Origin: DAOTYX01 sp034434635
GTDB taxonomy: Bacteria; Chloroflexota; Anaerolineae; B4-G1; DUEL01
Direction of reading: 5' to 3'
DNA: 5,369 bases
Assembly: GCA_034434635.1 (NCBI GenBank)
Contig: DAOTYX010000073.1
Coordinates: 1 to 5,369 of the forward strand
The first letter of the stretch is position 1. Each line of letters begins with the position of its first letter. This document shows, in pieces, positions 1-4,525 of this stretch. The notes beneath the pieces were generated by a model, which was not told the DNA's origin, made no database searches, and saw nothing but the letters and a program-made list of their open reading frames with translations. The translations under genes were made by a program, and so were the position numbers.

Positions 1-1176
1 GAAGTCGGCGCCACCCAGACCCGCGCCTACGAGATGGCCCAGGGGCTGGTCCGCGCTGGCCATCAGGTCACCATGCTGACCGAGGTTCCCAACCACCCCG
101 AGGGGGTCATCCGCCCGGAGTACCATGGCCGCTTCTGGGTGCGGGAGGAACTCGACGGCATCACTGTCATCCGCGTCTGGGTCTGGACCTCGCCCGTCAA
201 GACCATGCGCACCCGCCTGGCCTTCTACCTCTCGTACATGCTGAACGCGACCCTGGCCGGCCTGATCCTGGCCCGTAGGCGCTACGACCTCCTCTACGCC
301 ACCTCCCCGCCGCTCTTCGTCGGTGGGACGGCGCTGGCCCTTTCCTATCTGCGGCGTATCCCTATGGTCTTCGAGGTACGCGACCTCTGGCCAGAATCGG
401 CGGTGGCGCTGGGAGAACTGAGGAATCCGCGCTTCATCCGCTGGGCGACCTGGCTGGAGGAGCGCTGCTACGCCCGCGCCCGGCGTATCGTCGTGGTCAC
501 CACCAGCATCCGTGACCATCTGGCCGCCCGCGGCTACGCAGACAAACTGGCGCTGATCCCCAACGGCGCCAATACCGATCTGTTCCGCTATGACGAGGCC
601 GCCGGTCGCGCTCTGCGGGAGCAAATGGGGCTGGGTGAGCGATTCGTCGCCCTGTACGCTGGCATCCACGGCGTGGCCCAGGGGCTGGAGACCGTGCTTG
701 AAGCGGCGCGGCTGCTGCCCGAGATCCACTTCCTCTTCGTCGGCGCCGGGCCGTGTAAGGCAGACCTCCTTCGCCTGAAAGGAGAAATGGGGCTGACAAA
801 CGTGACGATGGTCGACGCTCAGCCGCGTGAGCGAATGCCGGCCTTCTTCTCAGCCGCCGACGTGACCCTGGTGCCGCTGCGGCGGGCAGAGGTCTTCCAG
901 GGGGCATTGCCCTCCAAGATATTCGACGCCTGGGCCTGCTCCTGTCCTGTTGTGCTGGGTGTCGCGGGGGAGGCGCGGGCAGTGTTGGAGGAGGCGCAGG
1001 GCGGCGTCTTCGTGGAACCGGAGTCGCCGGCTCACCTGGCTTCTGCGCTCCGCGATCTATCCGCTGACCGTCCCCGGTGCCGAGAGATGGGCACGGCTGG
1101 CCGGCGTTTCGTGGAGGCTCATTACTCGCGCCAGGCCCAGGCCGAACGCCTGGAAACGCTCCTGCGTTCCCTATGA
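1..1176 (+). CDS. WbuB-like family 4 glycosyltransferase, 5' end cut by the window
   Basis: The reading frame is open from base 1, so the true start lies off the window; 391 residues are visible. The first visible residues, EVGATQTRAYEMAQGL, match the region just after the PPE of WbuB-type GT4 enzymes, so only about 15-20 residues are probably missing. Further marks are VPNHPEG (visible residues 29-35), the hallmark DLWPES (128-133), a second Rossmann domain opening with LYAGIHGVAQGLETVLEAA (about 218-236), and LPSKIFDAWA (303-312) followed by the PVVLGVAGEA nucleotide-sugar-binding segment. WbuB relatives transfer an amino sugar from a nucleotide donor during O-antigen or exopolysaccharide synthesis at the cytoplasmic membrane; the donor and acceptor here cannot be read. 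The usual FEY of the donor-site motif reads FDA, a conservative Glu-to-Asp change. The stop overlaps the next gene's start. Family assignment is firm, specificity unknown. Confidence 0.9.
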   Translation, partial: EVGATQTRAYEMAQGLVRAGHQVTMLTEVPNHPEGVIRPEYHGRFWVREELDGITVIRVWVWTSPVKTMRTRLAFYLSYMLNATLAGLILARRRYDLLYATSPPLFVGGTALALSYLRRIPMVFEVRDLWPESAVALGELRNPRFIRWATWLEERCYARARRIVVVTTSIRDHLAARGYADKLALIPNGANTDLFRYDEAAGRALREQMGLGERFVALYAGIHGVAQGLETVLEAARLLPEIHFLFVGAGPCKADLLRLKGEMGLTNVTMVDAQPRERMPAFFSAADVTLVPLRRAEVFQGALPSKIFDAWACSCPVVLGVAGEARAVLEEAQGGVFVEPESPAHLASALRDLSADRPRCREMGTAGRRFVEAHYSRQAQAERLETLLRSL

Positions 1177-2336
1177 CCATCTACCTGGACGTCTCCGCCG
1201 CCGTCCACCGCCGCGCCGGGCTGGGCCGCTACGCCGAGAGCCTGACTCGCGCCCTGGTGGCCGCTGAGCCCTATCGCTACGCCCTCTTCTACAACCGTGA
1301 GCGCAGCGTGGAGCCGCTGAGCGGGCTGGAGCACCTGCCCGCGCGCACCGTCGCCCTGGGCTACAAGCCGTGGCGCATGCTGGTCTGGCTGGCGCAACTG
1401 GCCCGCCTGGGCTTCGACCGGCTGCTCCCCGATGCGGAACTCTTTCACGCCACCGAGCACCTGCTCCTGCCGCTCCGTTCCGTCCCCGCCGTGCTCACCG
1501 TCCACGACCTCATCTTCCGCCATCTCCCGCAGCATCACAAGCCGCTCAACCGCTGGTACCTCAACCTGGCCCTGCCGCTCTACTGCCGTCGCGCCGCGCA
1601 GATCATCGCCGTCTCTGAGCACACCCGCCGTGACCTGCTGGCCGCCTACGGCCTCCCTCCGGAGAAGGTCACCGTGGTGTATGAGGCCGCCGACCCCCGC
1701 TTCGTCCCTCAGCCGCCGGGGGCGGTGGCGGCGGTGCGCGCCCACTACGGCCTGCCGGAGCGCTACCTGCTCGCCGTGGGCACCATCGAGCCGCGCAAGA
1801 ACCTCACCCGGCTGCTGGCGGCGTTCGAAGTGCTGCACGACGAGGGGCTGAGCGACGCTCTGGTGGTGGTGGGCCGGCGCGGCTGGCTCACCGGCGACTT
1901 CTTCGCCGCCCTGGAACGCTCGCCAGCGCGCGCGGCAGTGCTCCTCCCCGGCTACCTGGCCGACGACGACCTGCCGGCGGTCTACGCTGGTGCGCAACTG
2001 CTGGCCTTCCCCAGCCTCTGCGAGGGCTTCGGCCTGCCGCTGCTGGAAGCGATGGCCTGCGGCACGCCAGCCGTCGCGGCGCGCGCGGCTGCCTTGCCGG
2101 AGATCGGCGGCGACGCGGCGCGCTATTTCGACCCCATCAGCGTGGAGGAGATGGTCGCCGCGCTGCGCGATGTGCTGCGCGACGCGCTGCTGCGCGAGGA
2201 GATGGCCCGACGGGGGCTGGCCCAGGCGGCCCGCTTCTCCTGGCCGCGCGCCGCCCAGGAGACGCGCGCGGTGTACCAGCGGGTGCTCGCCCGCGCGCAC
2301 AACGGGGAGGGGGGCAACTCTTCAGCCATCTACTGA
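1173..2336 (+). CDS. MtfB-like family 4 glycosyltransferase
   Basis: This 387-residue protein is a GT-B fold glycosyltransferase of the GT4 family, closest in pattern to the MtfB/mannosyltransferase-like branch. The N-terminal domain has YLDVSAAVHRRAGLGRYAES (residues 4-23), LTVHDLIFRHLP (108-119) and IIAVSEHTRRDL (144-155). The C-terminal domain begins AVGTIEPRKNLTRLLAAFE (201-219) and carries the donor-site signature EGFGLPLLEAMACGTPAVA (284-302) with the conserved Glu residues at 284 and 292. Length is normal for the family. I chose ATG 1173 because the family N-terminus starts there and because it forms an ATGA overlap with the upstream stop (1174-1176). An in-frame ATG at 1077 would put about 32 unrelated residues in front. 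No clear Shine-Dalgarno precedes it, so translational coupling to the upstream gene is likely. It would act after or before that enzyme on the same glycan; the sugar is unknown. Confidence 0.93.
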   Translation: MTIYLDVSAAVHRRAGLGRYAESLTRALVAAEPYRYALFYNRERSVEPLSGLEHLPARTVALGYKPWRMLVWLAQLARLGFDRLLPDAELFHATEHLLLPLRSVPAVLTVHDLIFRHLPQHHKPLNRWYLNLALPLYCRRAAQIIAVSEHTRRDLLAAYGLPPEKVTVVYEAADPRFVPQPPGAVAAVRAHYGLPERYLLAVGTIEPRKNLTRLLAAFEVLHDEGLSDALVVVGRRGWLTGDFFAALERSPARAAVLLPGYLADDDLPAVYAGAQLLAFPSLCEGFGLPLLEAMACGTPAVAARAAALPEIGGDAARYFDPISVEEMVAALRDVLRDALLREEMARRGLAQAARFSWPRAAQETRAVYQRVLARAHNGEGGNSSAIY

Positions 2337-2337
2337 A

Positions 2338-2356
2338 GCCTGCGCTGAGCGCAGGC
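2338..2356. repeat. Perfect 9-bp inverted repeat right after the glycosyltransferase stop codon
   Basis: Arms GCCTGCGCT (2338-2346) and AGCGCAGGC (2348-2356) are exact reverse complements around one base; as RNA the stem would be 8 bp with a TGA loop. It starts one base after the stop at 2334-2336, so it could fold at the 3' end of the glycosyltransferase mRNA and protect it or slow polymerase. There is no T-tract, so an intrinsic terminator is not proven. Confidence 0.7.
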
Positions 2357-2381
2357 GAAGCATCGTGGCTACTGCTGGCAA

Positions 2382-2399
2382 AGCCCGCCTGCGCGGGCT
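2382..2399. repeat. Perfect 7-bp inverted repeat
   Basis: Arms AGCCCGC (2382-2388) and GCGGGCT (2393-2399) flank the loop CTGC. It is GC-rich and stable, with no following T-run. It is a separate sequence family from its neighbours. Confidence 0.65.
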
Positions 2400-2415
2400 G
2401 ACTGGAATCGCCGTA

Positions 2416-2438
2416 GCCAGCGCATCCGATGCGCTGGC
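2416..2438. repeat. Perfect 11-bp inverted repeat
   Basis: Arms GCCAGCGCATC (2416-2426) and GATGCGCTGGC (2428-2438) are exact reverse complements around a single C. It ends two bases before the tandem 83-nt element starts. The long perfect match argues against chance. Confidence 0.75.
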
Positions 2439-2440
2439 GA

Positions 2441-2523
2441 GGCGGCATAGGGATGCCGCCCTACGGCCGTTTGGAAGCAGAGGGCAGGCGCGGCTTCAAC
2501 CGCTGGCCTGAGCCATTGCCAGG
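2441..2523. repeat. Direct repeat element, copy 1 (83 nt)
   Basis: This block recurs at 2529-2610. It opens with a hairpin, GGCGGCAT (2441-2448), AGGG loop, ATGCCGCC (2453-2460), then the self-complementary octamer ACGGCCGT (2463-2470), and ends GCCATTGCCAGG. The two copies differ by one inserted G (near 2481-2484) and by two transitions (T/C near 2503, A/G near 2514). Five bases, AGCGG, separate them. Confidence 0.9.
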
Positions 2524-2528
2524 AGCGG

Positions 2529-2610
2529 GGCGGCATAGGGATGCCGCCCTACGGCCGTTTGGAAGCAGAGGCAGGCGCGGCTTCAACCGCCGGCCTGAGC
2601 CGTTGCCAGG
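2529..2610. repeat. Direct repeat element, copy 2 (82 nt)
   Basis: Second copy of the 2441-2523 element, offset by 88 bases. Its hairpin arms are GGCGGCAT (2529-2536) and ATGCCGCC (2541-2548) with the same AGGG loop, and the octamer ACGGCCGT lies at 2551-2558. Only three differences from copy 1 imply a recent duplication, or independent insertion of a homogeneous repeat family. No coding capacity was found. Confidence 0.9.
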
Positions 2611-2622
2611 GGAGAATCATTC

Positions 2623-2643
2623 TTTCGGCGCAGAGCGCCGAAA
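2623..2643. repeat. Perfect 9-bp inverted repeat
   Basis: Arms TTTCGGCGC (2623-2631) and GCGCCGAAA (2635-2643) surround AGA. On the minus strand the hairpin is followed by mixed sequence and on the plus strand by ATGCTTGGG, so neither direction has a terminator U-tract. Confidence 0.7.
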
Positions 2644-2647
2644 ATGC

Positions 2648-2671
2648 TTGGGATTTCGAAGCAAGTCCCAA
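2648..2671. repeat. Short 6-bp inverted repeat
   Basis: Arms TTGGGA (2648-2653) and TCCCAA (2666-2671) are separated by 12 bases. It is weak alone and could be chance, but it lies directly between two much stronger inverted repeats. Confidence 0.4.
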
Positions 2672-2680
2672 TCTGGGGAC

Positions 2681-2737
2681 GGAGTCGAGGCTTTAGCCGG
2701 CGCAAACGTGGCTCAAACCGGCTGAAGCCTCGACTCC
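2681..2737. repeat. 20-bp-arm inverted repeat with 17-nt loop
   Basis: The left arm (2681-2700, starting GGAGTCGAGG and ending AGCCGG) and the right arm (2718-2737, starting CCGGCT and ending CTCGACTCC) pair at 19 of 20 positions. The remaining pair is T opposite G, which still wobble-pairs in RNA. The loop is 2701-2717. The size and layout fit a REP-like or miniature inverted-repeat element, or a stable RNA hairpin. No T-run follows, and I see no target-site duplication. Confidence 0.85.
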
Positions 2738-2803
2738 GGGCGGGAAAAGCAGCATCGGCGTAGCCTAAATCGCTTCTGCTTCGAACACCCGGCCCCGCGA
2801 CGC

Positions 2804-2832
2804 TTGTCTCCACAACGCTTCTCGGTTATAAT
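2804..2832 (+). promoter_or_regulatory. Sigma-70-type promoter for the dehydrogenase gene
   Basis: A -35 box TTGTCT (2804-2809; four of six match TTGACA) and a perfect -10 box TATAAT (2827-2832) are separated by exactly 17 bases. Transcription would begin near 2838-2841, giving a leader of about 30 nt to the ATG at 2872. It stands out as one of the few AT-rich spots in the gap. I saw no clear operator. Confidence 0.8.
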
Positions 2833-2856
2833 GGCCGCGCTATCTCACCGAGCGAC

Positions 2857-2862
2857 GGAGGA
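2857..2862 (+). promoter_or_regulatory. Shine-Dalgarno site of the dehydrogenase gene
   Basis: GGAGGA lies 9 bases before ATG 2872, a strong and well-spaced site that fixes the start codon. Confidence 0.8.
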
Positions 2863-2871
2863 AAAAGCGCT

Positions 2872-3963
2872 ATGGCCAAATACAGGATCGCGTGGCTGCC
2901 CGGCGACGGCATTGGCGTGGATGTGCTCGATGCGGTCAAGATCGTCCTGGATCGTGTCAACCTGGACGCCGAGTACATCCCTGGCGACATCGGCTGGGAG
3001 TTCTGGTGCAAGGAGGGGGATGCCCTGCCGCAGCGGACCATTAACCTGATGAAGGAAACCGACTGCGCGATGTTCGGGGCCATCACCTCCAAGGGAAAGG
3101 ACGTAGCGGATAAGGAACTGGCCCCGGAGTTGCAGGGGAAGGGCTACTCCTACCGCAGCCCCATCGTCCGCATGCGGCAGTTGCTGGACCTCTACATCTG
3201 CCTTCGTCCCTGCAAGGCTTACCCCGGTAACCCGCTGAACTACAAGGACGGCATTGATCTGGTGATCTTCCGCGAGAACACCGAGGGCATGTACATCGGT
3301 GTCGAGTTCGAGCGGGTGCCGGAGGAGTTCTACGCGGTCAAGGGCATGGAGAAGGTGCCGAAGGACGCGGCGATCTCGCTGCGCGCGATCACTCCGGGCG
3401 GGTCGGAGCGGATCGTGCGCGCGGCCTTCGAGTATGCCCGCAAGAACGGCCGCAAGAAGGTGACCGCGGTGCACAAGGCCAATGTCGTGCGCCAGACCGA
3501 CGGCGTGTTCATGGCCGCGGCGCGCAAGGTGGCCGCCGAATACCCCGAAATCGCCTTCGACGACGCCAACATTGATGCGATGATGATGTGGCTGCTGAGG
3601 AACCCCTTCAACTACGACGTCATCGTCACCACGAACCTCTTTGGTGACATCATCTCTGACCTGTGTGCCCAGATGGTCGGCGGGCTGGGCTTCGGTTGCA
3701 GTGGCAACATCGGCAAGGACTACGCCGTCTTCGAGCCGACCCACGGTTCGGCCCCCAAGTACGCCGGCCAGTACAAGGTCAACCCCATCGCGGCGATCCT
3801 GGCGTCGAAGATGATGCTGGAGTGGCTGGGCGAGACGGACAAGGCGGCGCAGATCGAAGGGGCCACGGCGGCGGTGATCGCCGAGGGGAAGGTCCGCACC
3901 TACGATATGGGCGGCAATGCCAGCACGCTGGACATGGCGCGGGCGATCGCCGCGCGGATCTAG
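2872..3963 (+). CDS. Isocitrate/isopropylmalate-type NAD(P)-dependent dehydrogenase
   Basis: This complete 363-residue protein belongs to the beta-decarboxylating dehydrogenase family, which oxidises and decarboxylates 2-hydroxy acids such as isocitrate, 3-isopropylmalate or homoisocitrate in the cytoplasm. It has LPGDGIG (9-15), RSPIVRMRQLLDLYICLRP (95-113), FRENTEGMYIGVE (133-145) with Arg134 and Tyr141, HKANVVRQTDG (201-211) with Lys202, the metal ligands Asp235, Asp259 and Asp263 in NLFGDIISD, and EPTHGSAPKYAGQYKVNP (288-305). Lys296-Tyr297 match the NADP-preferring E. coli isocitrate dehydrogenase pair (Lys344-Tyr345), and Tyr344 resembles Tyr391, but the Arg395 position is Gly. In the substrate segment Ser113 is kept (Ser96) while Asn115 is replaced by Ile98. 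Isocitrate is the likeliest substrate but is not certain. Length is normal and short, without the E. coli enzyme's extra segments. It appears monocistronic, with its own promoter. Confidence 0.93.
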   Translation: MAKYRIAWLPGDGIGVDVLDAVKIVLDRVNLDAEYIPGDIGWEFWCKEGDALPQRTINLMKETDCAMFGAITSKGKDVADKELAPELQGKGYSYRSPIVRMRQLLDLYICLRPCKAYPGNPLNYKDGIDLVIFRENTEGMYIGVEFERVPEEFYAVKGMEKVPKDAAISLRAITPGGSERIVRAAFEYARKNGRKKVTAVHKANVVRQTDGVFMAAARKVAAEYPEIAFDDANIDAMMMWLLRNPFNYDVIVTTNLFGDIISDLCAQMVGGLGFGCSGNIGKDYAVFEPTHGSAPKYAGQYKVNPIAAILASKMMLEWLGETDKAAQIEGATAAVIAEGKVRTYDMGGNASTLDMARAIAARI

Positions 3964-3973
3964 CCCGTCTTTT

Positions 3974-3996
3974 CCCAGACCTCTATCCCAGACCTC
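3974..3996. repeat. Partial direct repeat beside the 19-bp inverted repeat
   Basis: The decamer CCCAGACCTC occurs at 3974-3983 and again at 3987-3996, a 13-base offset. The second copy is the start of the left arm of the perfect inverted repeat, so the first looks like a truncated or slipped copy of that arm. Confidence 0.65.
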
Positions 3997-4025
3997 CGAA
4001 GTCTTCAAGACTTCGGAGGTCTGGG
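3987..4025. repeat. Perfect 19-bp inverted repeat between convergent genes
   Basis: The left arm 3987-4005 (CCCAGACCTCCGAAGTCTT) and right arm 4007-4025 are exact reverse complements around one C (4006). It begins 23 bases after the dehydrogenase stop, and on the minus strand it encodes the last six residues and stop codon of the PPC gene. The position between two converging genes suggests bidirectional transcription stop or mRNA 3'-end protection. No T-tract follows in either direction, so intrinsic termination is only possible, not shown. It may instead be a dispersed repeat. Confidence 0.9.
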
Positions 4026-4457
4026 TGAAGGCCCGGACAGGTCCCACAACACCAGGCCGCTGGCCGGGTCGCGCCGGCGGCGCAGCCGTTCCGCCTGGGG
4101 GGTGATGACCACCTCTAGGGTAGGTTGAACGATCCCCTCCATCAGGTGGCCCCCCAAGGTGTGGCCGTCTGCCGTGGACAGCACGGCGTGCAGGTGGGCC
4201 ACGGCCTGGTCTTCCTCTCCCCACGAGAGGTTGCCGCTGAGGGCCACGACCTCTGTCTGTTCCGTCACCGGGATGTGGCGGTAGGCGCGTGTGGTCGGGT
4301 CGAAGTGGGCCAGCACGGCTCGCTGGAACGCGCCGATGGCCTGCACGGTGGCGAAGCCCACCTTCTGTTCCTCCATCCAGGCGCGCAGGGTCGCCACGGC
4401 TTCCTCGCCCGGCTCCAGCCGCAGGAGATGCAGGTCTCCGACTCTTTGGGTTAACAT
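4005..4457 (-). CDS. PPC-domain (DUF296) protein
   Basis: This 150-residue protein is a single PPC/DUF296 domain, the fold found alone in bacteria and archaea and fused to AT-hooks in plant AHL proteins. It opens with the typical RVGDLHLLRLEPGEE (5-19), continues through IGAFQRAVLAHFDPTTRAY (41-59) and has the conserved core HLHAVLSTADGHTLGGHLMEG (88-108). His88, His90 and His104 are the family's conserved histidines, thought to bind metal. Bacterial members are annotated as DNA-binding mostly by homology; their role is poorly known, and this one has no AT-hook. The start at 4457 fits the family N-terminus and has GGAGG just upstream. The domain seems to end about WDL (138-140). The last ten residues are Pro/Ser-rich, and residues 145-150 plus the TGA stop are written by the 19-bp inverted repeat, so the natural C-terminus may have been replaced. 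Confidence 0.9.
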   Translation of the reverse strand: MLTQRVGDLHLLRLEPGEEAVATLRAWMEEQKVGFATVQAIGAFQRAVLAHFDPTTRAYRHIPVTEQTEVVALSGNLSWGEEDQAVAHLHAVLSTADGHTLGGHLMEGIVQPTLEVVITPQAERLRRRRDPASGLVLWDLSGPSPRPPKS

Positions 4458-4461
4458 GGCC

Positions 4462-4466
4462 CCTCC
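4462..4466 (-). promoter_or_regulatory. Shine-Dalgarno site of the PPC gene
   Basis: GGAGG on the minus strand lies only 4 bases before the ATG at 4457-4455. The spacing is a little short, but the site is the only good one and supports this start. The 36-base gap to the upstream epimerase stop shows no promoter, which favours a shared transcript. Confidence 0.6.
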
Positions 4467-4485
4467 GTGATGGGGTTTTGCGGGC

Positions 4486-4525
4486 TTCAGGTTTCAGGTT
4501 TCAGGTTCGGTTTCAGGTTTCAGGC
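4486..4525. repeat. Heptamer tandem repeat (TTCAGGT)n at the end of the epimerase gene
   Basis: Units TTCAGGT lie at 4486-4492, 4493-4499, 4500-4506 and 4512-4518. A shortened unit TCGGT sits at 4507-4511, and a last TTCAGG+C at 4519-4525. On the minus strand the unit reads ACCTGAA. The array supplies the epimerase's last ten residues and its TGA stop (4496-4494), then runs 8 more bases into the gap before the PPC gene. Confidence 0.9.

Larger units (their letters stand above)
2337..2803. other. Non-coding, hairpin-rich intergenic mosaic
   Basis: This stretch of about 470 bases between the glycosyltransferase pair and the dehydrogenase promoter holds no gene I can support. Short frames across it (for example 2429-2725, +) are only translations of the repeats and resemble no protein. 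It contains at least eight inverted repeats, listed separately, of different sequence and arm length, mostly with 1-4 nt centres, and one tandemly duplicated block. None is followed by a T-run, so standard intrinsic termination is not indicated. I saw no tRNA-like cloverleaf. About 2738-2803 shows nothing notable before the promoter. Confidence 0.75.

Noticed and set aside
1077..1172. Upstream in-frame ATG for the second glycosyltransferase.
   Set aside because: The added residues overlap the first glycosyltransferase's C-terminus in another frame and match nothing, while the family N-terminus begins exactly at 1173.
1122..2300. A 392-codon minus-strand frame opposite the second glycosyltransferase.
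   Set aside because: No recognisable domain, compositionally biased, and fully antisense to a gene with strong GT4 motifs.
2338..2399. Classical intrinsic terminator after the glycosyltransferases.
   Set aside because: The stems are strong but no run of T follows either hairpin, so I list them as inverted repeats only.
2416..2610. Possible CRISPR array, because of repeated hairpin-bearing blocks.
   Set aside because: There are only two copies, the repeat is about 83 nt with a 5-nt gap, and no unique spacers or cas genes are present.
2429..2725. A 98-codon plus-strand frame in the intergenic gap with a repeated RRGFNR-PEPLPG pattern.
   Set aside because: The internal repetition is just translation of the 83-nt DNA repeat, whose copies are offset by 88 bases and so are not even in the same frame throughout; no ribosome site was seen.
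2845..4224. A 459-codon open frame on the minus strand opposite the dehydrogenase, longer than the gene itself.
   Set aside because: It reads as Arg/His/Gly/Ala-rich sequence with no family motif, covers most of a clear dehydrogenase and runs across into the PPC gene. Long antisense frames are expected in GC-rich genes with third-position G/C.
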